From: Whitmania pigra
Lineage: Eukaryota; Annelida; Clitellata; Hirudinida; Haemopidae
Assembly: GCA_021613335.1 (NCBI GenBank)
Contig: JAJTWR010000109.1
Span: forward strand, 2,501-66,500
Direction of reading: 5' to 3'
DNA: 64,000 nt
This document shows positions 1 to 13,141 of this stretch, in pieces. The stretch's first letter is position 1, and each line of letters opens with the position of its first letter. A program made the position numbers and the translations under genes. The notes under the pieces were generated by a model. It ran no database searches. It saw nothing but the letters and a program-made list of their open reading frames with translations, and was not told where the DNA came from.

Positions 1-190
1 ATTTGAATAACCAAAATTAGAAAAGTATTCCTCCAACATTGCAATTTCAAATGGACATTCGATCGATTAATCTTGATTCATCTGCTTAAATAGATAATAA
101 ACCCTTGGCAACAGGAAGTAAATAACGCCATAAGTAACCGACCACCAAGCAATGGCCAATCGCCACAGTTGGAAACAAAAATACAGACCA
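1..190 (-). pseudogene. Ty3/gypsy-like integrase relic (partial)
   Basis: Read on the minus strand, this stretch is a diverged copy of the block at 15915-16090 and 26020-26195. It gives a peptide with LEEYFSNFGYSN, the segment that precedes the second catalytic Asp in retroviral-type integrases. Upstream there are stops and no clear domain. The copy runs off the window edge. It is a decayed mobile-element piece carried in the duplicated block that also holds lectin-gene promoter remnants. Confidence 0.5.
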
Positions 191-289
191 ATATTTAGAG
201 GAGAGAAAGAACATCAGACATAAAATTTTATTCAAAACCAGTGAAAATCATCAAAACAATTTACTGTTTAAAATATTATTAAAATTGGT

Positions 290-620
290 GTCTACTTAAC
301 GTAAATCGAGTCATTGCAACTGATTACATATACGTATTATATACACCTGGTAATGAATGACAGGAATTGGCAGCAATAAGGAACTCGAGAGTGGACATTT
401 TCAACTGTTTTGTTACATTTTATCGGATCATGTGCCATAATGTACTCGATGCATTATCGATAATCTTTGAGATGATGAATGGTGATTCAAGATGATTAAT
501 GGAATTGAATGGTACTTCTTTTTTGAGGAATGCCTCTTAGAATCTGCAGATTATTGGCATAATGATTGCGGATGTTCCTTTGATTGTCCAAGCGTTCAAT
601 TGTTGGAAAATTTGTCTTTG
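290..620 (-). pseudogene. Lectin-gene 5' end relic (exon 1 start and promoter)
   Basis: The minus strand carries a TATA-like block near 335-350 and then a short match (about 300-327) to the signal-peptide/PAN junction of the C-type lectin genes found further right. The coding part breaks off after a few codons. The flank to about 620 matches the 5' flanks at 4860-5080, 8480-8700 and 14690-14900. It is a promoter-plus-stub fragment without a functional gene. Confidence 0.65.
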
Positions 621-1130
621 TTTGTAATAAAGTGGGATCTTCTCTTAATGACCTGATGTTGTATTATTTAGTAAAATTAATTTAGATTCTATGATGAAAA
701 TTGAATTTATTCGAGATGAGGGGAAAGTTGCAATAATGGATACACGAAATTAATCATGAAAATTTATAGAATTTTTGAAATCTTGAAGTTTTTACAACAA
801 TGAAAGAATTGATTGTTGTCATGTCGTAGTAAGTCAGATTGGAGTTGTTCATGTTCAGCTGGTGACCTCATCTTCCGAGGAGTTTCCAAATTCATTTCCA
901 TTAATCGTTCATCATTTGGCATGGTTAATGAGCTCTTAATGTTTACATCCCGTTGCTATGGCTTTATTTGCGTGATTAAAAAATAAAAAAGTAAAAAACA
1001 TAAATTGATTGGACGAAATTCCTTTTAATCGTCCTGCAACACCTTTGTCTTACATAAGGATCGATGGGGTCACGCACTATGTTCGTGCTGGATGTAAGCA
1101 GATAATTCAAGAATATTTTAATAATAGTAT
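620..1130. repeat. Duplicated flank block with interspersed repeat end
   Basis: This is non-coding sequence repeated at 5080-5620 (same orientation) and 14120-14700 (inverted). The 939-1120 part holds a shared unit: a segment around gtttacatcccgttgc, an A-run, then a 110-bp block ending in attcaagaatatttt followed by ATT repeats. The same unit recurs at 1907-2100, 5440-5620 and 14130-14310. This looks like the 3' end of a dispersed retroelement with an ATT tail; the family was not identified. Confidence 0.6.
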
Positions 1131-1689
1131 TATTGTTTTTATTATTATTATGTTGCTATTAATTATGCTGTTAAATAATAATAATAGTATTATAATAGTT
1201 TTATTTACAATAATACTTATCTTCTTTGTAATTACAATTATATTATAATTATAAATTAATTATATAATTATTAAAAATTATAAATAATAATATTATCATC
1301 ATCATAGGTGTAACTGAGTGAATGAATTCATATGAGTGAATGAATGTGAGCACCCCATTCTCACTACATGGTCGGTGATCTCCAACAGAATGCAGACTTC
1401 AAGCAGATGTACGCACAAACTGAAATATTAATAATATTTTTATATTACAATAATATTAATGATAATAATAATAATAATAATAATATTAACAATAATGATA
1501 ATTATAATAGTATTTATTAAATAAACCCACAACCCACTCTTAATAAATAGTAATTTGACAATGATTAATGACTGTGAAGGAATTGACGACATCAACGGTG
1601 ATGTGGCTGTTTCCATTCTTGTGATTGTCGAATTACTGATGCAGTTGAAGTCATTTATTACGTTAAAATAATAAGCAGGATAGCCGGAT

Positions 1690-1845
1690 GGGTTACGTGA
1701 CTGCATACGGCTGTAATGGCAACAGTCGTTATGTGGCGTGTTCGAAACCCAGCCTGCATTGCAGCCAGCGCCCTTGGGAAGGAGCGCTATATAAATGGTT
1801 ACAAGAAGCGCCTCTGACGCTATGCATATGGCGCTATAAAAATGA
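1690..1845 (+). repeat. SINE-like element with L2-type tails
   Basis: A match to the Pol III B box (GTTCGAAAC at 1740-1748) is followed by two L2-style tails, gcgctatataaat at 1784-1796 and a second tail at 1807-1842. The body (ggcaacagtcgttatgtg) resembles a block inside intron 2 of all four lectin genes. SINEs that share a 3' tail with a partner L2 LINE are known in animals, and an L2-like LINE lies at 61239-61765. The A box is not at normal tRNA spacing, so tRNA origin is only tentative. Confidence 0.5.
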
Positions 1846-1906
1846 AGTTACAAAATATGTTAATAGAATCTTTATCATTGATCCTGTCTCCGGTTTATAA
1901 TTGACG

Positions 1907-2098
1907 TTGTTTACATCCCGTTGCCATGGCTTTATTTGCGTGATTAAAAAAAAAAAAGTAAAAATCAAAAATTGATAGGACGAAAATCTTTTAATCGTCC
2001 TGCAATGTGACACCTTTCTCTTATAAGGATCGATGAGGTCACGCACTGGGTTCGTGCTAGATGGAAAAAGATAATTCAAGAATATTTTAGTAATAGTA

Positions 2099-2100
<2 letters not shown>
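1907..2100 (+). repeat. Interspersed repeat end leading into ATT array
   Basis: Second copy of the unit at 939-1120: gtttacatcccgttgccatgg, an A-run, a conserved 110-bp block, then ATT repeats. Direct comparison within the window supports it as a dispersed element. Confidence 0.55.
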
Positions 2101-3700
<1,600 letters not shown>

Positions 3701-3719
3701 AATTATTGGCATTATATAA

Positions 3720-3860
3720 CAGGATGGACAGAAATTTTGACAATTATTCTGCACTTGAAGGAAAACATTTTTTTCCATATTTTATTTTTTAGTTTAGAAT
3801 CGCATGCATAGATGAAGGAACGAGGATCTTCGAGATGAATAGTGAAAACTTTTCTTAGGT
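3720..3860 (+). pseudogene. PAN-protein gene 3' end relic
   Basis: The reading frame matches the C-terminal part of the protein encoded at 13141-12767, including DNYSALE near the start and IFEMNSEN near the end. An in-frame stop interrupts the middle. No upstream PAN domain is present. It is a broken copy of the last part of that gene. Confidence 0.6.
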
Positions 3861-4079
3861 AGGTCTTTTTAGAATATGCAGATTATTATTATTATTATAA
3901 TTGTCATGTTTCTATCGAGTTAGAGGTCGACAAAAAATGAGATCAGCATCATTACCATGCAGTTAAACCGTATAAATCTCAATGAACTCTTCAGCTAAAA
4001 GCAAATACTAATTAAAATATTGCGTTCTCACCATTTAATTAGTTCTCTGATATCTTTTATGCTTAGTGTTTAAAATTAG

Positions 4080-4640
4080 TTTATCAGACGGGTGGCCATT
4101 GCAATAATGTTTAGGAAATATTTTGGCAGACTGAAATTTCTGACTGCCTGGACTCTGTTTCTTTGAATCTTCTTTTGAGTCTTCCTAAATCTCCTTTTCC
4201 TCCGCTGAAGTTATTCTTTATTGTTGATCAATATGTCGTTTTAGCGTATTTGTCTTCCATAAAAAATTTATCTTGATAAGTAACCGTTTTCCAGAGGAGT
4301 TCTAGCCTAAATAAAAAAACTCTTGAAGGGTTTGACATGAAAGTTTGGAAGATTTTATCAGTGATTACTTCATTGTAAATTGCATCAATTTGTTCTACTT
4401 TATTTATATAGCGCCATATGAATAGTGTCAGAGGCACTTAAATTTCTCCTCAATTCCGCCAGATTGTGGATGATAAGGTGCGCCTGACAAACGAGTAATT
4501 CCTCTTTCTTTGCGCCAGTATTGGAACTCATGAGACGTAAAGGTTAGATCGTCATCCTAGAGCAAAATATTTGAATAACCAAAATTAGAGAAGTATTCCT
4601 CCAACATTGCAATATCAAATGGACATTCGATAGATTAATC
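4080..4640 (-). pseudogene. Ty3/gypsy-like integrase relic and flank
   Basis: On the minus strand this block matches 15915-16440 and 26015-26520. The 4640-4440 part holds the integrase-like frame with the [14 protein letters not shown] segment. The remainder is downstream sequence shared by all copies. A fragment of L2-type tail (about 4440-4395) is embedded. Stops and frameshifts show it is dead. Confidence 0.55.
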
Positions 4641-4859
4641 TTGATTCATCTGCTTAAATAGATAATAAACCCTTGGCAACAGGAAGTAAATAACGCCATA
4701 AGTAACCTACCACCAAGCAATGGCCAATCGCAATCACAGTTGGAAACATAAAAAATACAGACCAATACAGAGGAGGGGAAGAACATCAGATTTAAAATTT
4801 TATTCAAAACCAGTGAAAATCATTCCAAACGACTTTCTGCTTAAAATATTATATTACAC

Positions 4860-5620
4860 CTGATAATGAACATCAGGAATTGCCAACAATAGGGCACTCG
4901 ATGGTGGACATTTTTCAGCCTTTTGTTTTATTTTCTCGAATCACTGCCTTAATGCACTTGATGCATCTTCGAGATGATGAATGGTGATTCGTTTTTGAGG
5001 AATGCCTCTTAGAATCTGCAGATGATTGGCATAATGATTGCGGATGTTCCTTTGATAGGGCCAAGCGTTCAAACATTGCTAAATCTGTCTTTGTTTGTAA
5101 TAAAGTAGGATCTTCTCTTAATGACCTGATGTTGTATTATTTAGTAAAATTAATTTAAATTTAATTTAAATATTTAACCATTCTATGATGAAAATCGAAT
5201 TTATTCGAGATGAGGGGAAAAGTGGCAATAATGGATACATAAAATTAATCATGAGAATTTATAAAATTTTTGAAATCCTGAAGTTTTTACAACATTGAAA
5301 GAATTGATTGTTGTCTTGTCGTAGTAAGTCAGATTGGAGCTGTTCATGTTCAGCTGGTGACCTCATTTTCTGAGGAGTTTCCAAATGCATTTCCATTAAT
5401 CGTTCATCATTACGGCATGCTTAATGAACTCTTAATGTTTACATCACGTTGCCATGGCTTTATTTGCGTGATTAAAAAATAAAAAAGTAGAAAACATGAA
5501 TTGATCGGACGAAATTCCTTTTAATCGTTCTGCGATATGAAACCTTTGTCTTGTATAAGGATCGATGAGGTTACGCACTGTGTTCGTGCTGGACGTAAAA
5601 AGATAATTCGAGAATATTTT
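4860..5620 (-). repeat. Copy of lectin-gene 5' flank plus repeat end
   Basis: This is a direct copy of about 350-1120 and an inverted copy of about 14120-14900. It contains the promoter flank of a lectin gene but no recognisable exon 1, and ends in the dispersed repeat unit at 5440-5620. Confidence 0.6.
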
Positions 5621-5780
5621 AAAACTCGTATTATATTATTATTATTACTATGAATAAAAAATTATTATAATATATATAATTATTATATAATATTATATAT
5701 TAACAATTATTATTATTATAATTATTATTATGATTTATCATTGTTATAATTATTATTATTATTATTATTATCATTTTTCC

Positions 5781-5812
<32 letters not shown>

Positions 5813-5814
<2 letters not shown>

Positions 5815-5960
5815 AAACTTGAAAATGTGCAATAACAATAATATTAAAAATAATATTAATAATGACAATCATCTTCAAACAAATAATTATTTTATTAGGC
5901 ATACTATTTACTTCGAATCTGCAAATAATTTTCCTATATAAGCAGTAGAAAACTTTTAAC
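5813..5960. repeat. Inverted copy of 11185-11335
   Basis: About 140 bp, including cttgaaaatgtgcaataaca and cttcgaatctgcaaataatt, recurs in opposite orientation at about 11185-11335. The two copies lie about 5.3 kb apart and flank the first lectin gene. Confidence 0.65.
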
Positions 5961-6184
5961 TCGCTCCTGACATCTGGCTGCAACGAAAAAGGGCAAATAA
6001 CTATGTGGTCGTAATTATATATTTATTATAATTTTGGTTATAAATAATAATCATATTTAATACATTTTGAATTTATTTACGGTTAACGTAAGTTGAATCA
6101 AAAACATCCGAATTAAAGTTTCCAGCTCAAAAAATCATCTGTCTCTGAAACGTTTAAAAACAAAGTCTTGTAAAATTAGTTCGC

Positions 6185-6390
6185 TTCGGTAAGCTTATTT
6201 ATTTGATTATAGTCCTTTGCATAACTATCTTTGGTAAGCTTTGTTTATTATTTTTTTAAAATTTTATTTGATTATAGTCCTTTGCATAACTATCTTTGGT
6301 AAGCTTTATTTATTATTTTTTTTAAATTTTATTTGATTGTAGTCCGTTGCATAACTGAGATGATTTGGACTATCTTTGGTAAGCAATGTT
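6185..6390 (+). repeat. Tandem repeat, about 75-bp unit, three copies
   Basis: Three tandem units each contain the string attgtagtcc or attatagtcc, then ttgcataact and atctttggtaagc. The core agtcctttgcataac is the reverse complement of a retroelement-like 3' end seen at 29268-29310 and 29575-29625. Confidence 0.7.
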
Positions 6391-6668
6391 TCTTCGAAAT
6401 TATTTATTCTCAGACTCCTTTCTTAAAGGTGTTTTAGTGACCTTGAGCCGAAAATTGAAGGTCATCAAATGGAAAATGGAAAATCGTTAAAACTCATCAC
6501 TACCACAACCGTCATCGTCTCAATTATCTTCAGCTTATCCATGATTATTATAATTGTAATTATTATAAATATCTACAAATCCACTAACATCTGCTTAATT
6601 AAAATTCAATATTATATAAAAAAAATAACAACAAACCAAAATACTTCCTCCCCAAAACTACGTACACT

Positions 6669-7240
6669 TACAGCAGGGTCTCCAAAAAATTTGCTATATC
6701 CCTTCTGCAAAACTATTCGGTTTAAAATTCTTTTAATTGCCATTGTGTTGAGTTGACAAAGGTGTTTTTAATAATCATGTTATCTACAAATAACAACACG
6801 ATCATACAAACAGCAATTTCAACAACAACAATACGGTAGTTAATGATTTCAGGTAAATATAATTGATTTTCCGTAATTTAAAAAAAATTGTTTTCCTCTC
6901 TCCATCTATAATTAATATTAATTGTATTGAATATATTATTAATTATTAAATATATTATTAATTACTATTTTTTTATTAAAATCTATTAAATATATTAATA
7001 ATGGTTAAATCAGTAGCATCAAACACTTTAAGTTTAAAAAATTACTTATAAATAATTTTAATTATCTGAAATCATCTACTATAATGTTGTTGCTGTTGTT
7101 GCGATGTTCGTAAACATCGTGATTATTAAAAACAGCTCTGTCAGTGATTGTGATAAATTAACATAACAAAAAGAAATTCCAATTTAAATATTCATTTGAG
7201 CAGGTGTTCATGCTGAATTTTTTTGGAGACCGTGATATTG
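6669..7240. repeat. Long imperfect inverted repeat (fold-back element)
   Basis: The left arm (about 6669-6860) and right arm (about 7060-7240) are imperfect reverse complements. Matching parts include tttttaataatcatgttatc with gatgattattaaaaa-type sequence, the caacaacaac/gttgttgttg tracts, and tggagacc near the outer ends. The spacer is AT-rich. This could be a fold-back or MITE-like element; no target-site duplication was confirmed. Confidence 0.55.
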
Positions 7241-7299
7241 GATGTAGAAGATGAAGATGGGAATCCCCATGAACCCACATGACCTTTGAAGCTCAGATC

Positions 7300-7750
7300 T
7301 ACCTGGTGATAATAATAATATAAGATAGTTTCGGGAGAAAATGTTTGTGGTTTTGTTTAAGTTTCATAATATTGAATTTAATTAATTGTTATTGTTTTGT
7401 AGATAGTTGTAATAATTTTAATGACTGATAATGATGATGATAATGATGATGATGATGATAATGATGATGATAATGATAATGATAATGATGATGATAATGA
7501 TAATGATAATGTTTTATATTTGAAAAAAGGGTAGAAATAAGGGTAGATGAATGAAATTAAATTAAGCCTAATTGATAAATAATTAAGTATAAAAATATAA
7601 TTAACTAATTATAATTAAAATTATTTCAATACTTAATAAATATTATATACAAAATAAGTATTACACATGAAGCTCCAGTTATGAAGAAATTAGAACCACT
7701 AATCTGAACAATTTATACAATTTTTTAACAGATCTTACTATTGTCACAAA
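7300..7750. other. Intergenic, GAT/AAT-type simple repeats
   Basis: Mixed taatgatgatgataatg simple sequence at about 7425-7510, otherwise AT-rich. No supported gene. Confidence 0.5.
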
Positions 7751-7789
7751 AGTCACATAATCTCACATAACTGAACATTTTGGCTAATT

Positions 7790-7884
7790 ATTACCCCAAT
7801 GAAATTTGCCTCCTCTTTTACGCTGGCTATCAGGATTATGATTGTAATCACTAATTTTGCGCACTTTGTGAAGTAGACGTTTGA
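7790..7884 (+). pseudogene. C-type lectin exon 3 relic
   Basis: The frame ending in a TGA at 7882-7884 reads as the C-terminus of the lectin genes: a Cys-Leu-Leu segment, then QDYDCN, and the terminal CALCEVDV. A TAA at 7852-7854 interrupts it. The fourth lectin gene is the closest match by eye. The upstream half of the exon is missing. Confidence 0.75.
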
Positions 7885-8672
7885 GAACTGATTATGTAAG
7901 TGTTGTGGATCACGCTTGTCCAAATCATACAGAACATTCCAATGATATCCAACATATGATTGTAGCAAAATAAAAATAAACTCTTTGAAGTCAGATTTTG
8001 TGAAACTCAACATTTTTCATTAATTTATTTTCTTCGAGAAAAAGAAATCAATATTAACAAATTTTATTATTTGTGATTTTATATGTTCATTGAAATATTC
8101 TGAACTTCTCAACTTCTCAAATGCTTATAATTTAATCTCGGCTATTAGATTTGTTTTTGAAGTAATAATCGTTTTTACCACATATTACTTATATTTTTAA
8201 ATCTGATTTAAAACAACATTCAATTCTTTCAATGTTGTAAAAACTTCAGAATTACAAAAATCCACCAATTCTCTTGATTCCATTCATGCGAGAAAGATCA
8301 ATTGCTGCCATTATTGCCATGAGTTTCAATAAATTCGGTTTTCGTCTCGGAATAGTTCAATATTTGCATAGAATCTAAATTAATTTTACCAATTGCTAGA
8401 ATATTAAATCAATAATAGAAGATCCAATTTTTTCCAAAAAAGACAGATTGCTACAATGTTTGAATGCTCAGTCCTATCAAAGGAATTTCGCAATTCTTAT
8501 GCTAATCGTATGTAGATTCTAAGAGGCATTCCTCAAAAACCATTGTTTTAGCGAATAATCAATCATATCGAAGATCGTTGGCGATCGCATGCAATTCTAG
8601 AAAATAGAACAAAAAAAAGTGAAAAATGACTCGCTTCAAGCGTCTCGTTTTGCCAATTCAGGTCCGACCTGG

Positions 8673-8679
8673 TATATAA
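8673..8679 (+). promoter_or_regulatory. TATA box of lectin gene 1
   Basis: TATATAA stands 40 bp before the ATG at 8719 in a block (ggtatataatacgaac) conserved in front of every lectin copy. The spacing fits a core promoter with a short leader. Confidence 0.6.
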
Positions 8680-8718
8680 TACGAACGTTGTTTCCAGCAA
8701 CGAAAAGGCAACATAGCA

Positions 8719-9915
8719 ATGAATTCTGCTTTCTTCCTGCTTATGATGATGATCCATCAATGTTTATCAGTTTCAAAGACTAGATTTACGTTAAGTGAAC
8801 CAGGGCATGTGGATGTTCTGGACCTCCACTACGAATTCCTTGCCTCCAATTCCAGCCAAGTTAATCAAACAGAGACTGCTTTTGGAATTAAAAGTTTGGC
8901 TCAATGTTCCCTCATGTGCTTAGTCAACGCCAATTTTAAATGTGTTGCTTTTGCTTACGAATCAAGAGAAAGATCGTGTCACATGTTTTCCATGCTGACC
9001 TTAGGGAATAGAATCTTCAAAAAATTATTCAAAAGGAGACCAGGTTAAGTATATCAATATCAACCTAGAAATTGTGGACATTTTATAATTTCATCTAAGT
9101 AAACAGAATTTTGTATTAAAGTTACTTGATTATTTGCATTTATTCTCAGATTGTCCAGTTGATTTCGTATATCTTAAAGATTACAACAAATGTTACCGCC
9201 TGATAAAACGCCGTTATAATTGGTCTGAGGCACGCAAGAAATGCAACGAAATCAGCTCACATCTCGTCATTGTGGATGATGACAAGGAATATGAAGCTTT
9301 GAGTTATTTTATTTCCTCATTAAATAACATATCAATTATCAAATTCATAATGGCATAAGCACATATATAATCATATAACATAATTTAATTTATTTTACTA
9401 TATTACATATACTTTTTTATATATTGCATAATATAGCAATAAAAATAACAAATATTATAAGAACAATATCTCAACGACAGGATAAATGGCGGTTCAAGCT
9501 GGGTTGCGAACACGACACGTAACGACTGTTGCTTTCCCCGCCGTTCGCAGGAGTCGCAATCCTCTGAATTAAATGCTAAGCAAAACTATTCAGTACATAC
9601 GGAGCATAAAAAATTGTTACAAATATTAATATTAATTATTATTAAAAATATAATAAGCGGGTTTAGTTTTTAGATAATTATAACTGGGCCTTTTGGATAT
9701 CTGGTGTCATGATTGCACCCAACCAACTTCCATGGGTATGGAAACCATATCAAATGAAGGATGGCAGGGAGCCTTACTTACCAATCAACTTTTATCAATG
9801 GGCATATAATCAACCTAATTCTTTCCTCAATGAATATTGCCTCAGCAATTATAATGGATATAATGATTACGAGTGCAATCAGTTATTTTTGGCACTTTGT
9901 GAAGTTGATGTTTGA
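8719..9915 (+). CDS. Secreted PAN/apple-like plus C-type lectin protein, copy 1 (exon-2 donor lost)
   Basis: Exons: 8719-9043, 9150 to about 9330, and 9674-9915. Exon 1 encodes a hydrophobic signal peptide and a PAN/apple-like domain with spaced Cys in [13 protein letters not shown] and RSCHMF. Exon 2 starts a C-type lectin domain (DCPVDFVYL, KKCNEI). Exon 3 completes it with a QPN sugar-site motif, YNDYECN where many lectins have WND, and a terminal LCEVDV. The exon 1 donor is GTTAAG. At the exon 2 end, where copies 2 and 4 have GTAAC, this copy has ATAAC, so the normal donor is gone; reading on stops at 9356-9358. A GT in the same phase lies 22 bp earlier (TTGA/GTTATT) and could substitute. 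The product is probably a secreted lectin if splicing is rescued; otherwise it is truncated after half the lectin domain. Confidence 0.7.
9479..9560 (-). repeat. SINE-like fragment in intron 2 of lectin gene 1
   Basis: About 80 bp (tgcgaacacgacacgtaacg and neighbours) is present at the same place in all four lectin genes and resembles the body of the element at 1690-1780. Its shared position means it inserted before the genes duplicated. Confidence 0.6.
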
Positions 9916-10339
9916 GAAGAACTGATCATTTATGTGTCAAGGATTAGATCTCGTATGTCCATACAAAACATTACAATGATATCTGATATGTGACCATTTT
10001 AAAATTAAAAAAAAACTTATTGATAACATTAGCTTGTGTGAGACTCAAAATTTTCAGTTTATTTAATTATTTAAAAATTATAAATGATTCAATTTTTACT
10101 TTGTTACTACTGATGTTGATATTACCTAATTTAATACCATTGCCAATGTCCTTTTTTCAACCAAAAAAATTAGTAAAATCAAAAAGTGTTTTAACTATTT
10201 ACCACTTTCTATAAAATAATTCAGAGGTTGATGAGGGACTATGGCTATCTTTCCATAAAAAAAGACACAGTTTCTTTAGAGAAATATAAGATAGGAAATA
10301 TGTTAATGGAATGATTGCAGGAGGAGGATTAGGATTATT

Positions 10340-10404
10340 AGTATTAGTATTAGTTTATTATTATTATTATTATGATTATTATTATTATGCTTATTATTAT
10401 TAGG

Positions 10405-10435
<31 letters not shown>

Positions 10436-10586
10436 TTATATTATTCTTAGGATTATTATTATTATTATTATTAGGATTATTATTATTATTATTATTCTTA
10501 TTATTATTATTTAGGATTATTATTATTATTTATTATTATTATTCTTATTATTATTATTATTATTCTTATTATTATTATTATTATTA

Positions 10587-10625
<39 letters not shown>

Positions 10626-10872
10626 GATTATTATTATTCTTATTATATTATTATTATTATTATTTTATTCTTATTATTATTATTATTATTATTATTATTA
10701 GTATCTATTATTATTCTTATTATTATTATTATTTATTATTATTATTATTATTATTATATTATTATTATATTATATTATTCTTATTATTATTATTATTATT
10801 CTTCTATTATTTTATTATTATTATTATTCTTATTATTATTATTATTATATTATATTATTATTCTTATTATTA

Positions 10873-10912
<40 letters not shown>

Positions 10913-10996
10913 TATTATCTATTTATTATTATTATTATTATTATTATTCTTATTATTATTATTCTTATTATTCTATTATTCTTATTATTATTATTC

Positions 10997-11035
<39 letters not shown>

Positions 11036-11095
11036 TTATATTATTATTATTTTATTATATTATATTATTATTATTATTATTTTATTATTATTTAT
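10340..11095. repeat. (ATT)n microsatellite, interrupted
   Basis: About 750 bp of ATT with scattered CTT, GTT and AGG variants. The Ile/Leu/Tyr reading frames seen here are repeat translation only. Confidence 0.95.
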
Positions 11096-12500
11096 GTAGA
11101 TACAAATGAAGGTTGTCCACTTGTCAAACTATCCACCAATGATTTTAGCATCCACCATTACAATGCTAAATGTTTTAACATTTTAAGCGGTTACACTGCT
11201 TATATAGGAGAATTATTTGCAGATTCGAAGTAAGTAGTATGCCTAATAAAATAATTATTTATTTGAAGATGATTATTATTATTATTAATATTATTTTTAA
11301 TATTATTGTTATTGCACATTTTCAAGTTTTAGACAATTTGAATCTGCAAATAATTTAATTTTGATGTAATTCATCAATCAACAAACAAACAAACAAAACA
11401 AATGACACAGAAACACCACAGGAACAGATGCATGCGCAACATAAATCCAGTATCTCTACCGTCGTTGGAATTCTAGACCTGATGTTTTCGGGACCATTCA
11501 ATTGATTATTAATCTTTGTTTAACTTATTATTAATCTTCGTTTACCTCGTTTGCCCGCTGAGGGTAGAATATTGCAAATTGATTACTTTATAAATAGTTT
11601 TTGATAATTCCAATCATGAAATCCCTGTGACTTTTCTTTTAAAACCTTCTTGGTTGATTAAACTAATTATTAAATATTCATTTTTAATTTAATTTTATTT
11701 ATTTAATAACAACGATTAAACAACGACAATAGCGATCATAAAACATAGCATCAAAAAAGACACCCTTCCTAACAGCCCTGCGACAAAACAACCCCGTCAA
11801 TATTAGCGGCAAAATTGGTTCATTGTGGATTTGTTACATGTCCACATGAGGTGATGATAAGGTGAATTCGATAAGGTGATTCAATTTGTGTGGCTCGAAT
11901 ATGTTGTACATCAATCGATAACATAGATTAAATTCCAATTCCAAATCAAACCCTTCATTGTACACATTGCAACGGCAACTCGGGGAAGGATCAAAAGAAA
12001 TTAAACGATCAAAGGAACCTTCGTGACTTAATGAGTGTCTGGTAAATTCTTTTTGTTCAGATTCACATGTTGCTTGTCAATCGATAATTTATATTAAATA
12101 CCAACTCGAAAAGTTTATGAAAAGTGAGGAAGTAGCCGGAATCTTAATAATATTTTAGACGATAAATCTTCCACTTGATGAAATTCCCTGATACCAATTA
12201 AACTCACAACGGTCATAAAACCATTCAAACCACTAACTGAGAATTAAATTTGAAATCGGTTATCGGTTAATGTATTCAGCTCACAAAATATTTTTTTAAT
12301 ATTTTGTCGGGGCTGTTTTGTCGGATCACACTTTTACAACTCGTCACGTGAATTACATTGCAGGTCCAAACTTCTCCTGGAATGTACATCATTTGTTCAA
12401 CTGTTTGATTCGACTGTGTCTAGTTCTCAGTTTAATTCGTTCAGATAGTTTAAAACCATGTATTACTATATAATCCACGAGTTATAAAAATAATTATTTG
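11096..12500. other. Intergenic with repeat copies
   Basis: It contains the inverted partner of 5813-5960 (about 11185-11335), an AAAC run at 11380-11395, and a copy (12190-12330) of 2890-3080. No supported coding exon. Confidence 0.5.
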
Positions 12501-12507
12501 AGATTCG

Positions 12508-12663
12508 CACAAGGATAAATATCCACCATATGTATTGTTCAACATTCCTTGGTGAACTATGACGTACCTAGCTGATGGAATAGAAGTTTTGCAAGAGATG
12601 GTGAACCAAGATGCATTCACAGGGGGTCCCAGGTACACACCACAATGAGGGTATTCGTTTCTG
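12508..12663 (+). pseudogene. Unidentified repeated ORF family, degenerate copy
   Basis: Nearly the same as 20247-20400: a frame reading around MTYLADGIEVLQEMVNQDAF then TGGPRYTP. Here a stop (TGA) follows the Pro-Gln and the frame then diverges. An in-frame stop also precedes the Met. The protein family is not recognised. Two copies 7.7 kb apart point to a mobile or duplicated source gene. Confidence 0.55.
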
Positions 12664-12766
12664 ACGATAAATACCCACCATATTTGGTAAAAATGTTGAT
12701 TTTATCTTTTGTCGAGCTCTAACTCGATAAAAACATGACAGTTATTATAATAATAATCTGCATATT

Positions 12767-13141
12767 CTAAAAAGCCCTCCCTATAACATTTTCACTATTC
12801 ATCTCGAAGATAAATGCATGCGGTTCTAGACCAAAAAACAAAAGAGGAAACAAATGATTTTCTTCAAGTGCAGAATAATTGTCTAAATTTAGCAAACACT
12901 TTCTAGATTTGACAAGGTAGTTGAAATTCAAGCAGTATCCCTTGACCAGGCAGGTAATTGCGCAGTGTAAAACGTCCCGAATGCCTTCCAATGATTCAGT
13001 TGGGTTGTCCAAAGCGCATCCCGATCTTCCCTCACAATCCAGAGTCCGTCGAAACATCTGGACGTTTGGTATCGTCATTTGGCTGTTGATTATTTTTATT
13101 ACGACTACGAAGATGAAAACGATTACAAATTGATTAGCCAT
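12767..13141 (-). CDS. Small secreted PAN/apple-like protein
   Basis: A single open exon of 124 residues starts at the ATG at 13141. An N-terminal hydrophobic run (MANQFVIVFIFVVVIKIINS) is a likely signal peptide. Cys-rich motifs follow: DCEGRSGC, then LHCAITCLVKGYC, then SRKC, a spacing like the PAN/apple domain in the lectin exon 1. The C-terminal 45 residues lack Cys and may be frame read past a lost splice site. Partial copies of that C-terminal part occur antisense in front of the lectin genes and at 3720-3860. Secretion and ligand binding are inferred from the family. It could be a decaying fragment of a longer gene. Confidence 0.55.
   Translation of the reverse strand: MANQFVIVFIFVVVIKIINSQMTIPNVQMFRRTLDCEGRSGCALDNPTESLEGIRDVLHCAITCLVKGYCLNFNYLVKSRKCLLNLDNYSALEENHLFPLLFFGLEPHAFIFEMNSENVIGRAF

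Noticed and set aside
1717..1748. tRNA gene with A and B boxes
   Set aside because: The box spacing is about 11 bp, far too short, and no cloverleaf can be drawn; better read as a SINE-like fragment.
6469..6756. 95-residue frame with a hydrophobic segment
   Set aside because: It starts at a real ATG and has one hydrophobic run, but lies in AT-rich sequence, overlaps one arm of the inverted repeat and has no second copy or family match.
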